Source: Ectocarpus siliculosus (Eukaryota; Sar; Phaeophyceae; Ectocarpales; Ectocarpaceae). Taken from it: a DNA stretch of 16,456 nt. The notes under the pieces are model-generated. The model did not search any database. It saw only the letters and a list, made by a program, of their open reading frames with translations, and was not told the origin of the DNA. Position 1 is the first letter of the stretch; every line of letters begins with the position of its first letter. Positions 1-10,388 of the stretch are shown in pieces. Position numbers and translations under genes: made by a program. Location of the stretch: assembly GCA_000310025.1 (NCBI GenBank), contig FN649726.1:1553296-1569751 (forward strand). The letters are read 5' to 3'.

Positions 1-37
1 CCCCCCCCCCCCCCCCTCCCCAATAACGATGCCGCAG

Positions 38-303
38 CTGACGAAGGAGTACTCGATCGCCAACACAGACCGCTCCCTGGGGGGACGGCTGTCGGGCAGC
101 ATCGCGTCTCAGTGGGGCAACAAGGGCTTCGAGGCGGCCGGGGGCGACCTGGAGCTGAGGTTCAAGGGCTCCGCTGGACAGACGTTCGGCGCCTTCAACC
201 TCCCCGGGGTTTCCCTCCACTTGGAAGGGGAGGCCAACGACTACGTCGGCAAGGGGATTAACGGGGGGCAGATCGTTATCGTGCCTCACAGGTACGAACC
301 CAC

Positions 304-352
<49 letters not shown>

Positions 353-3300
353 TTACTGTCGTTGTCGTACTTGATGATACACCTCGCACGCACATAGCAG
401 CAGCAATGGCAGCAGCAGCAACAGCAGCAAACTACGTCGGTCTCGTACTTTGATGGTACACGCACACACACAGCAGCAGCAGCAGCAACGGCAGCTTGAT
501 AGATGGTGCTCCACACTCCCCCTTTGGGGTTGATGTCGCGAGCTCGGTACATGACAATCGGCGGCAAAGTCAGGAGGCCCCAAGAAGACGACGCTGGCAA
601 TGCCGAAATTCAGAAGAGAGCGTCTTTTTTTGTTTCAAGGACGCATTGGTGCGGTGTTGACAACCAACCCATTCGCAGCCTAAAGCGGTACGATGCCTCA
701 CTGTCAAACCAAATGCTGCAGGAATGCTATACATGCAACGGTTGCGTGTGGTTGGATTGTTGATGCTTCTTTTGTTCCTTGTTCAGTTTTTTGGGATGTG
801 TATACGACCTGTCTTTCGCTTCTACCCAGATTCAAGAAACACATCTGAGTAGCGCAAAACTTTAGTACGTGTGTTCCCTTCCTGTATCGCGTTCAGTATA
901 GAGGATGCATGTAGCACCTAAACTTGAGTGCATGCGTGCTTTACGTTGTTGATTGGTCCTTATAGCACGCTAAAATGACCCCCCCTTAAATATTGCTCTA
1001 CGATTTTTTTTTTGTGTTACAATGTACCCGTCGAAAAAAGCGGTCCTAGTCATGACGTCCAACGTTTTTTTTCTTCCAAACCCGTTTGTCGGCGGCGCAC
1101 AGCGCGTCGACAATGGACGCTTCCGAGAACGTGATCATCGGGAACACTTGCCTGTACGGGGCCACGGGCGGCTCGCTGTACGTGAACGGTCGCGCTGGGG
1201 AACGGTTCGCGGTGCGAAACTCCATGGCCGACTCCGTCGTGGAGGTGAGAACCGAATGAATCATTCTCGTCTGTTTTGTGTGTGTTTTTCTACACTGCGG
1301 AAGCCGCCGCCGCTTGAGAACCTTGAAATTTTGGGCCGAGAGGGGGATTTTCTTGTTTCCTCTGTGAGGTACCCCCACAGCGACTATACTGGTTTTTTAA
1401 GTGTGACTATATAGGCTTTTGTGTAGGATTCTTGACTGAGCACCTGTTGTTATTGCCATGTTGTCAAATTTTCATTTTTTTTTTTTTTGTCTCAAGTTGT
1501 TCACTGTAAAGTTCCTGACTGTTGGGGTGTTCTGTGCTACGAAAGCCGTCCATCGGCGGTAGAGACGGTCGACTCCGTCGTGGAAGGGAACCGAATGACC
1601 CGTGCTCGTGTTTTATTTTGTTTGCACGACTATTTTTTTTTTTTATTTCACGACTATTGTAACAGGTTCGGGATTGTGTTGATCCTTGAATGTTGTGAAT
1701 AGTCAAGACTCTTGACAACATCGGTCTTGAGAGCCCTTGTCACAGGGGAAGATCCTGGCCCTTGCCACCCAATCAATCCCCCCCCACGTCCGACTCAATC
1801 TATTTACCCCCCCCCCCCCCCCGCTGACGACGACGCTAACAACTGTTGTACCTCCATGTGTGTTTGGCACGAAAGGGTACCGGCGACCACTGCTGCGAAG
1901 TACATGACCGGGGGCAACGTGGTGGTGCTCGGCACGGTGGGGAGAAACGTCGGCGCGGGTATGACCGGAGGCGTCGCCTACATCCTGTGAGTGTCAGCTA
2001 AATGCTGCTGGTTTTTCGTCGTTTTTCCGCGGTGGTTTTGAAAAAGGAGAGCTTTTCCGGGTTTCCGACCCCGTCTCGTTCACAGGCCCATTGTCAATCG
2101 GCCAGTAGACGCTGTCGTTAACCGACTCGCTGTCGGCGCTATTTTTTTCACTCTCATCACTATAATACACCGATATCGACCCGGCGTCGACCGTGTTCTG
2201 TATTTGAGCCGTGTGTGGAGTCAATGTAACAGCAGGCGTGTGTCACTTGGACCTCCCACCCACCCCCATCCCCGTGATTTGTTTCCGGTGGTGCACAACC
2301 CCGCCGCCTGACGCGCGGGTCGATCGACCACGCCCAAGACAGTTTTTCTGGCAAACTGACCAGGCTTGCACTTGTCCATTGCTTCGATTTTCCCGCCCAG
2401 AATATGCTACCCGCTTGTGCTTGCTTTGTGCGATATTGATTTTCGTTGGTCTCCTCAGCTCCCCGTCCGCCCTGCACCTACTTGTATGAGATTTTGTTTC
2501 ATGAGACGATCGAGCACGCACTTTTTGGCATCCGGAGACAGCGGTTCCACAACTGTTTAGAAGAAAACAGAGCGATTGGTCGCTCATCAGTCATGAGATA
2601 TTTTTCTTGGTAGCTCTCGTGCGTTGTGCCAGAAGGCCTGACCGTTGTTTCACGCCCTCTGTCTGCCTCACTCACCTTTGCGCTGTCGTGAGGTATTTTT
2701 TTTTTAGTCTGATGGCCCAGCTCCTCCGCCAAAACCTCCCACATGTCCTGCCAAAACCGGGAAAATAATAAATACCCAACACAAAACAAAACCCACACCT
2801 ACATTTTTTATTCTCTGCTTGCTTGCATTCTTTGCGTTGCTTTTTATACGTGTGCATGTTTCGTCGTGTCTCCGCCTTGCCCTCCCTTGATCGTCGTTTC
2901 TTTTGTTTTTGCGTCGTTTCGCCCCCCCTTACCCCCCCCCCCCCCCCCGCCCCCCCCGGGTTGCGTTCCCCTTTTTTCATTTTCACGCTGTCATGATGGC
3001 GCCGCGCCACGTTTCTCCAGGGACGAGTTCCCCGAGGGCGAGTTCATGGAGCACGTGAACCTCGAGATCGTCAAGGCCCAGAGGGTGGTCACGCCCGAGG
3101 GAGAGGCTATCGTGAAGGGGATGATCGAGAAGCACGTAGAGCTGACCGGGAGCCCGAAGGCCAAGAGCGTGCTGGCCAACTGGGAAGAGAACCTGCCGAG
3201 ATTCTGGCAGCTGGTGCCTCCAGGTAAAGAAGAGCTCATTCTACGGACGTACCAGTCTTTGGTATTAACCTGGTACAAGACCATTGTTGGTGTCGGCAGG

Positions 3301-3793
3301 TGTTGGTGCGTATCTTCTCGTTGTGAGAACTCCACAAAAATTCGGATACCGCCCGCTCTCCTTCCCCCCGCCATATGGCTTAAGCCATGACCTACCCTAA
3401 GCAATCACTGAAGCATGGGCATGTGTTTTTTGTCAACGTTTGCAGTTGGAGACGCACACATCCGCCGCGGGACCCCGCCCCAGCGTGTTTTGTCGGGGTT
3501 GATACTTTCCGGCCCCCTCTTGAATCGAGAAAGCTCAAAGCTGAAAAACCTTGACCCTGTTGTATGTTCATGTACGGTACCCGGTACCGCACATAATAAA
3601 GTACTTTCTGCAAACACCCTTTGCCTGATTCTCTGCCACGTTGTGATCCTCAATCGCCCCCTCCTTTCGTGCGTGCTTGTGTGCAGCCGAGGCTAACATC
3701 GCCGCCACGAACCCGAGTGTTTCGGAAGCGGCGGCGGCGGCAGCGGCGGCGGCAACAGAAGTAGCACCCGACGCAGCGGTACCCGTGGCCTAG
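38..3793 (+). CDS. gltB: Ferredoxin-dependent glutamate synthase (Fd-GOGAT), C-terminal part, 5 exons, 5' partial
   Basis: Exons read: 38-291, 1103-1244, 1876-1986, 3021-3223, 3687-3793 (TAG at 3791-3793); splice phases 0, 2, 0, 2, 1 agree across every join. They give about 271 residues once one extra base in the third exon is discounted. The family makes two glutamates from glutamine and 2-oxoglutarate, normally in the plastid. What is seen is the GXGXG beta-helix domain: [66 protein letters not shown]. The next exon carries the C-terminal helical region ending FWQLVPP, as in plant Fd-GOGAT. The protein then stops after an alanine-rich tail with no fused NADPH-binding small subunit, which supports the ferredoxin type over the NADH type. 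The amidotransferase, FMN and iron-sulphur regions must lie upstream of the window. The poly-C run at 1-16 probably belongs to the pyrimidine tract of the preceding intron. The oddity is a frameshift at 1897-1900. Confidence 0.88.
305..493 (+). repeat. CAG trinucleotide repeats in glutamate synthase intron
   Basis: A run of 14 pure CAG units at 305-346 is followed by CAA CAG. Further CAG/CAA clusters lie near 398-430 and 471-493. The DNA between clusters is itself duplicated: the block after the first cluster (GTCGTACTTGATGATACAC) recurs after the second as CTCGTACTTTGATGGTACAC. The tract begins only 13 bases after the 5' splice site at 292. It is intronic, because conserved protein sequence stops at 291 and resumes at 1103. 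Confidence 0.8.
1527..1625 (+). repeat. Decayed duplicate of an exon end and splice donor inside the following intron
   Basis: GACTCCGTCGTGGAAGGGAA at 1571-1590, followed by CCGAATGA, repeats the end of the upstream exon and its donor region (GACTCCGTCGTGGAGGTGAG from 1230, then AACCGAATGA). Weaker similarity extends to both sides (TGGGG…CGAAA…CCAT upstream; a T/G-rich run downstream). The copy lacks the donor GT, because GGAGGTGAGA has become GGAAGGGA, so it should not be used as a splice site. It sits about 340 bases downstream of the original. Confidence 0.55.
1897..1900 (+). other. Apparent +1 frameshift inside a conserved glutamate synthase exon
   Basis: The exon starting at 1876 reads GTGDHCCE in the frame delivered by the preceding exon. 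The continuation [11 protein letters not shown] is in the +1 frame from 1901. The family reads straight through (…DH-x-CEYMTGG…), so one base is extra within GAAG at 1897-1900. I found no alternative acceptor AG that would place the downstream block in frame. It could be an assembly error or a real lesion; the sequence alone cannot tell. Confidence 0.75.
1987..3020 (+). other. Long intron of the glutamate synthase gene with poly-C tracts
   Basis: This 1034-base intron separates the MTGGVAYIL exon from the [12 protein letters not shown] exon. It starts GTGAGT and ends TTTCTCCAG. Positions 2932-2957 are almost pure C, followed by a T-rich stretch before the acceptor. I see no coding motif or RNA gene in it. 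A similar 16-base C run lies at 1807-1822 in the preceding intron. Confidence 0.65.
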
Positions 3794-5990
3794 GCGAAGA
3801 GACCGGATCGCTGTACAGATTTTTTTTTAAGTAAGCGTCACAAAGGAGTGTGGCAAGATAATGAAGGCCACTGTAGGTCACGTGAAACGTTGGCCCAGGG
3901 TAACAATCAAAATCATTTAGGAAACGTCAGAATTAAGCGGGAGAGATGACAGGTTTTGGAATTACGTTCGCTTGAGATTAGGACGTGTTGGTATATGTCG
4001 GGAGGCGGGTTTAGTCTCCCGTAGAGCTGTCGCTGCCGGAGGGAGATTCGTTTGAGAATATGGGACTAAGTTGATGACCGGGGGGTAGAACATATTTTGC
4101 AGTGCCTGGAGAGGGCTTTACACTATGGTAGATGAGGCACACCCAAACACCAACGATCGGACTTGGTATCGTCACGAGGGTATTTTGTATGTGGACACGT
4201 GTCTGTCGCACGGAAACGCTGCCACGGTAGCGTCTGGATAGTCACAGCAGAGCATGTCGAGAGATATGAGCGCGGGCGAGAGGCCGTGTGTGCCGGTCGT
4301 TGAAGTTAATGTTGTAGAAGGGAGGGCTAAGCCTGTCTGTCTGGAGGAGAAGGGTTTCTGCGTAGCAAGTTTAACATGTCTCGTGCGCGGTGCTTGTTGG
4401 AAAGCTGAGCCGCAAGAGGACCGACAATTCGGCCTTTATGTTTCGGTGCTGCTGCTCCTGGCTCGGAGTGCATGGGTAATTTGGAGGTTGTTTCTAGTCG
4501 GTGGTATCTTGCCGAGGTGTATCGCGCTGTTCTGAGAAGTTGGTCCCCAACCCCTTGCATTTTTCCAGCACCACAAAGTAGTATATGCATCATGACCCCC
4601 TGTTCGATGTCGAAAGTCTCCTACCCTAGGTGTCGATCCTGCTTTTTCCTGGAAGTGTTGGTTGTTGTTGCCCTTGCAACGGTTGCGGGGTTTCAATCCA
4701 AAGAGGCGCGTGCCAGGTGGATTTTTACATGGGAACAGGAAGTGATATTTTGGACGTGTGTCGATTATCTTGTTGGGTGTCGACGCGGCGTATGTGGTTG
4801 AGGAACTTACGTGTAGAAGTTAAAGACCGATGTCTGTCCCCTTGTGTAAACAAGAATGCGATGATGCTGGGCGTGATGATGTAGAGGGGACGGGGTAGAA
4901 GGGAAGAGACACGTTGGCATCTGGGAAGTGTCGAAAAATATCCTTTGCGTTACACCACACTGCGTAGCCGTGAAGCTTTTGTGAGCACGGAAGCTGTCGC
5001 ACAACGACGGTTTACGTAGTTCAGGCGCTTACCGTGTATTTTTTGTGGGGTATGGGCGACGTCGGCTCGAATCCTGCCTGTGGGTTTGTGGCGAGAACCA
5101 ACCTTTCCCCACCTCTTTCGTCCGCGTGCCAAACGACAGCAGTTGTCTTTCTACAGTACATGGACTGAAAAATGTGAAACAAGAATATGTTCCGATATTT
5201 TTCCTTGGCGATTCCCCACATGTGATGCGGTGCAAGAGCTCGCTATGGCTTTTGAGGTTAAAAGTTGAGAATGACGATGGAAGAGAGACCCGCTGGGGTC
5301 GATCGAGAGACACGCTTCCGCTTTCTTTCTCGTTATCCCAGCCAGCACGCAAACGAAATCAAGGAGAATCAACGTCGGTAAGTTGATCATACCCGTGGCA
5401 GCGCCCGTTCCGGCCGTGGTGTGTGTCCACCTGCATATGGCTTGTTAGCATGAGTGTGTGGGGAATGCCACTCACACGTTTTTGATCATGAGTTGGACGG
5501 CACTGACTGGTGTCCGTGGCACCCCACCTGGTTTCTGAGTCAAGGTGCCCCTACCTCCCGCGTGTGCCAGACGGCCTCTTCGGGCGTTTTTTACTGGTAG
5601 CGCTTGGAAAAAAAAAAAGAAAAATAACGAAGAAAGTTCAGGCCTTCTCTCGCGGCCCCATCTCCGAGAAACTGTTGATATCTCGACGACCACGACTCTC
5701 CTTTGCTTTTCTTCACGCCGGAGCTTTCGTGCGCAACGCGGGTTTTGATTAAGGTTGTGCTCTGCTCATCTTTTTTGCGGTAACACCACGCTGTCATGTA
5801 CCGCCATCCAAAGATGCGGTACGCCCGCTACGGTTGAGAGCGTACAGGGTGAGACTGTCAACTGCGAGCTACTTGCGATATCACAGCGATGCTACAATAT
5901 ACAAGCGGGAACGTGTAGCACGCGTGCGTTGCGGTTGGATATGTAAATCCTAATCATCTCTGGCCACGGTGCGAAGACGATTGAAAATTG
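3794..5990 (+). other. Non-coding stretch, probable long 3' untranslated region of glutamate synthase
   Basis: No open frame here shows family motifs, biased codon use or plausible splicing. The + strand is G/T-rich across most of the stretch, in contrast to the A/C-rich stretch that follows. Brown algae are known for unusually long 3' untranslated regions, so this may be transcribed tail of the upstream gene. The end point is only the approximate composition switch; no clear polyadenylation signal was identified. Confidence 0.4.
5010..5080 (+). repeat. Degenerate tRNA-like element with A-box and B-box resemblance (possible SINE relic)
   Basis: TAGTTCAGGCGC at 5017-5028 resembles a polymerase III A box. 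GGCTCGAATCC at 5064-5074 matches the B-box/T-arm consensus with one change, at a tRNA-like spacing. The T-arm stem has a mismatch, the D stem does not close, and no acceptor stem pairs, so a working tRNA is unlikely. A decayed tRNA gene or the head of a tRNA-derived short interspersed element would both fit; chance resemblance is also possible. Confidence 0.25.
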
Positions 5991-7413
5991 TTTGATGGCC
6001 GATACAGATGTAACGGCAGCACTAACGCAACAAGGGACACAGCAGTAAACATTAAACATAAAAATAGCAGACGAACAACTCATGCACACAACAGGCTACA
6101 CACAACAAGCTACACACACACAAACGAACGACTCTTTTCCCAGCAGGACGCCACAAATCAGGTCACATCGATCTCCCACAGCCAAAAGCCGCCCCCCAAA
6201 CCACTTCATTCTCCACCCATTTCCCGCAGGCAAACCAAGGGCAACCAACCGTCCTTCAACGTCTAGCAACGCCACAGGTGCGAAGCGCGTTAAGCTTTCC
6301 GTACAAGACACATCTCTACGAGAACTCCGTAGGTAAAAGAGACGAAGGAATGCAACCAGGTACTGCTGTGGTTAACGGCACCGCCGCATACATGTTGAAT
6401 TCTTCCTCTGACGGAAGGGATAGCCGCACAGCGTTGTGACGTCGTTCCGACGACAACACACATACATCACACCAATCCAAACCTACAAAATTTTGGAGGG
6501 GGACAACCCTTCGGGCCCCGTCTCGACGCACCCATCATCCCGCGAATACCAACAGAGTCCATGCCATAGGGGCATTCTTTGCGTCTGAGCACGCATCCCG
6601 CCCCGCGTTCGAGCCCAACGGTAGCACAAAAACATTCGCACAGCATCGGCTACAAACACCCTTCGCACCCGAACACAAAATCCTCAAGCGTCGCGTTATC
6701 CTCGCATCAAACCCCCGACATTTAACAACCGCACGTATGTACACCAACGTGACCAGTGGCAGGTCTACGGAGCCCCCCCACACGGCGCGTGCGTGCCCCT
6801 CAAATTTTACGCCTCCCTGTGCCCCCGCCCAACGTCACCCGAGCTAGAATCGCCACGAAACACAACAGTTTGCTTCGTCCGAGCCGAGCTGTCTCTCATT
6901 CCCCCCGAGTGCTTGGAAGAAACCTCGTGGACGACCCTCACCAGAACCTGAAGTGATAACGCAATCCTCGCCTCCTTGTTCGCTTCCATATTTACAAAAG
7001 GATGTCTACTTACAGGCGCTACGCGATGCCGAGCGGCCACGTGATCCAATCAATCCATCCGCCCACGTTTGACACGCGTGACGCGTTCGTTTTTTTTACT
7101 TTCCGTCATACCAAGCGCAGGGAGGCTGATCCGGTTGACACGCGACCAGTCTGTGACCTGGCCTGAACCCCCCCCCCCAAGTCGCTGCGCCCCCCCGCCC
7201 GCGTCCTCTGCTCACGATGGTCATACGCAGGAACATCCCCCCCAAATTGGACGAAACGACCACAGACGAAGTCTACCACCCCAAAAACAATCATGACGCC
7301 CTTCACCTCCGTTCTAGGCCTCGTCTCACTTTTCCTCGGGGATGAAACGAAACGTCCCCAACCCCTGTTAGGGTTCATGGCAACTCTTCCTTGCCATAGC
7401 AGAACAGATGAGC
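5991..7413 (-). other. Non-coding stretch, probable 3' untranslated region of the ChaN-like gene
   Basis: From about 6000 the + strand is A/C-rich (many ACACA and CCACC stretches), so the - strand is G/T-rich, like the tail of the converging gene on the other strand. Open frames here are low in complexity and show no recognisable motif. The boundary with the opposing tail is approximate. Confidence 0.4.
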
Positions 7414-9679
7414 CTACCAGTTGCCTTCTGACCCGGCCCCACGCACCGGCGGTCCGATTTCGTTCTGCGTGAAGTACACCCAGTCGGCGAAGGCTGTCCC
7501 CGGAGGGTGGTCGATGTCCGGCAGCCCATCCTCCGTCCATTCCACGGAGACGGGCACGATGGTGAAGGGTTTCAATCCCGTGCGGCGTTCTACTCGGTCC
7601 GGGATACCGTCGCGCGCTTGAACGTGCCCGTTTCCGGCCAAGAGTACTATCCGCCCCCCCGCTCGCTGGAGGTACCTTCGAAATCGGGTGGCGTGCAAGC
7701 CAGGGGGCGGGGGTACAGGCACAACATTTAGCATTGCTTGGGTATTGTGCACGTTAACGTTACGACAACCGAGGCACACCGTATTCGTGTTCGGAGGAGG
7801 TTGTTCTTAAATGTTACCTGAGGGGGTCGAACAACGGAGAAAAAGCAGTTCGAGCCTGAACGTGATCTCATTCGGTTCATCCGAATTTTTGTAGGGAAAA
7901 CTAGTCAAAAAATAGGCTCTCCTTCCCGAAACACCGTATCCCTGCTCTCACCGGCTGGCCGATTCCGCCATGTACTCGTCCCACAGCGTCTGGGCTTCGT
8001 ACATGCGGTTCATGGCAGCTGCGTCAATCCCTGCCCCGTGCTGGAAGCCATTGATGGCGTCCTCGAAACGCTTTCGATGGGCCATATTGCTGAGGTCCAT
8101 TTCTGGGAGCACCTCTCGGAGTCGCTGGGGTAACCCCGCGATCCCGACCTGACACGAAGCGAGACGGGGTTCAGCAGAGAGTACGAAGGATGGGGGTGGA
8201 TGGGGGTGGGGGGCAGATGCTGCGAGTACAATGACTACATGTATACACTAAAAATTCTCTACACGAGAGAAAAACGAGTGAGAATGTATCCGTAGATTTC
8301 ATGACATGGGTGACGACACACGGCAGTACTATCATAGTACGGCCGCAACCACAAACTTACAAGGGGTGAGACCCAATGACTTTTCGGTATAGAAAACACT
8401 CGATGTAGAACTTCGAGCACACCAAACTTTTCCTTCGTATCGTGGGTCTCCCCTTTGCTTGCTTACCTTGTTGATCAGGTGCAGGAGGGACTGAGGGGCA
8501 TTCAACCCAACCAAGCGGATGCCGTTCTCGCGCGCGTAGTGGAAAATCTTGGCGTACTGGTTGAAGTCAAAACCCCATGTCTCGTCCCATTTCGTGTCGA
8601 GCTTGAGCGCCGCGAGATCTCCGTGATTAAAGACGTAGCGGTCGAGAGCATCCTACAGAGGAAGAGCGTCGAGTAGGAGGGGGAGGGGGGCGTACTGACA
8701 TTTCGCATGCCATAGGTGTCAGACCAGTGACCAGGGGGGCTTGTGTGAGCGGCTCGTTGTTGGCTTGGATCGGAAAAAATTACGTGTACCGAACCTGCAA
8801 TTTATATTTGCGATGGCAGACCAATTCGTATCGCCGTTTTTGGCAGATTAGGTTATACTTCTTGTTTTCTCTTTGCACCTCCGAGAGAGCGAAAGACGCA
8901 CGCAGGTTTGACTTCGCCCACGACGAAATGACTCTTGTTGTGGGTCATAGTCATACGCGAAGTCATTTTTCCGCGCTTTCCGGCACCAAGCACGCTGCTA
9001 AGGAAGTGCAAGATCCATGGGCCAGAACAGCAGCAGTGGGGAATACGCCGCAAAACAGACAACAGGGCAACTCGTCGGCAGCGTGATATCGTGGCAAAAC
9101 CTCCGGGAGAGGCGAGAGCGGTAACACCGATTAAATCCCACCACACACCTGCTGCTGGCGATAGAACATCTCGAGACCGATGGCCAGCGGCTCGGTCTTG
9201 GCCTTGGTGACCGACGCCACGGCCTTGATCACCTCGAACTGCATCCTGTGGTGGAGCGGGTGGGTGTGCATCTCGCCCGTGCAAACCACGCGGTCCGCGA
9301 AGCCGACCCCGGGGAAGATCAGCCTTGACGGGTCGGCGGGCACGAAGCTTTTCCTGGCGGTGTCGAATATCCGTTCGTACTTCATAACGTCGTACGACGG
9401 CGGGGGCCGAGGCTTTACCAGGGCCGGGGCTAGCGCTGCTCCTACTAAGCCCCCGATGAAGCCCTGGCGAGTCAGGGTATCGCCGGAGTTCGACCCATGC
9501 GGGCTGTCAGATCGAGAAGAAGCTTCTTCCCCCATGCGAAGCGCCGTTGGTGCTGCTGTCGACCGAGGTCGTGGCCTTGCTACTTGTACTGCTGCCGGCA
9601 AGAAGGGGAGTAGGCCTTGGGTTGCTGGCACCAGGAGGAGGAGAAGCAGCAACACCGAGTGCTTTGCAAGGAGCCGCAT
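7414..9679 (-). CDS. ChaN/Tiki-superfamily (DUF399) haem-binding-type protein, predicted plastid-targeted, 4 exons
   Basis: Exons on the - strand: 9679-9149, 8652-8467, 8148-7952, 7675-7414 (stop TAG); phases 0, 0, 2 join cleanly to 391 residues. The chosen ATG opens MRLLAKHS followed by a run of leucines. That signal peptide ends near VPATQG-LLPF and is followed by an Arg/Ser/Thr/Ala-rich stretch (31-70), the two-part leader of complex plastids. A second hydrophobic segment, RQGFIGGLVGAALAPAL (71-87), could send it on to the thylakoid or anchor it. Family motifs follow in order: GEMHTHPLHH (135-144), GLEMF (168-172), KWDETWGFDF (198-207), LNAP (227-230), YEAQTLWDEYMA (289-300), AGNGHV (318-323). 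Bacterial ChaN proteins bind haem or take part in iron acquisition; the plastid role is inferred. The gene converges with glutamate synthase and diverges from the peroxidase-like gene. The frame is open upstream to 9907, so a longer start is possible but would bury the signal peptide. Confidence 0.87.
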
Positions 9680-10221
9680 CTCGAAAGCGTGTGTGCCTTC
9701 GATGGTATCGCGCGCGCCTCTCTCGCTGCTGACGACGACAGAGCTGTGCCTTCGAGCCTTCGGAAGCAAAAGCGGCGCGTGCCGCTCTCTCTCCCTGGTA
9801 GACGCAGCTCTCGCCCTGACCACCCTGTTACGTACGTATGTTAGTGGCTGCGTGTCCCGTGTCGAACTCGTCGGATATAAGTTCGACAAGAACTGCAACA
9901 CGGGCAAATAAAGCGTGATGTTGGCGAGGACGGGGGGGAGAGAGAGAGAGAGCTTCGGGGCGTGTGCCGCGTTGGTAGGTGTTGCGGCGTTGCGTGTTGC
10001 CGTGTGCCACTGACAGTCTCGGGGGGAGACGCAGAATCATAGGTCTCCGGCAAGCAAATCGACATCTCCCGCGCTCGTGGTAATCACTGAAAAGACTCCA
10101 CCACATCCCGTTCGACTGCTGTGTGTGTTATTATTCCTAAATCTTAATCTTCACACAGCGTCCCGGATCTCCGCCTGCAAGATTTTTCAGATATTTTTCC
10201 CAGCGCCGATCCACTACCTGA

Positions 10222-10281
10222 CTGGCGCAGGAGTACTGCGATCACCACGGACCTCAGGGACCGCTGGCGTAGGAGTACTGC
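10222..10281 (+). repeat. Two-copy direct repeat, 18-base unit with 42-base period
   Basis: CTGGCGCAGGAGTACTGC (10222-10239) recurs as CTGGCGTAGGAGTACTGC (10264-10281), 17 of 18 bases identical, starting 42 bases apart. The unit contains the palindrome AGTACT. Its position about 500 bases upstream of the peroxidase-like start would suit a duplicated regulatory site, but no known factor is recognised. Confidence 0.6.
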
Positions 10282-10388
10282 TTCCATTGCGGTCGAGGGA
10301 GCAGGATCTCATCTAGCCAGGTTTCTCAAAGAGCTACACTACGATAGCAGCAACGGTATTATTGTGTGTGCTGGCTGCACCTACTACA

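Noticed and set aside
2743-3020. Coding sequence upstream of the DEFPEGEF exon
   Set aside because: The frame is open but includes a poly-proline stretch from the C-rich tract and has no family similarity; a good acceptor at 3020 and a matching phase mark the exon start.
4254-4535. 93-residue open frame downstream of glutamate synthase
   Set aside because: No domain, no splice partner and no codon pattern distinguishing it from surrounding non-coding sequence.
5010-5080. Functional tRNA gene
   Set aside because: Only the A-box and T-arm-like parts resemble a tRNA; the acceptor and D stems do not pair, so it is kept only as a possible relic.
5988-6336. Overlapping open frames rich in His, Thr, Pro and Ser
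   Set aside because: They follow from the A/C-rich composition here and show no recognisable protein feature.
8185-8215. G-rich GGATGGGGGTGGATGGGGG tract in a ChaN-like intron
   Set aside because: It could form a quadruplex, but such G-runs are frequent in this window and nothing else marks the site.
9680-9907. 76-residue N-terminal extension of the ChaN-like protein
   Set aside because: The frame is open, but the extension is Arg/Ser-rich with no motif and would place the hydrophobic signal peptide internally.
9180-9911. 243-residue open frame on the + strand
   Set aside because: It is the antisense shadow of the first ChaN-like exon, which carries the real family motifs and targeting leader.
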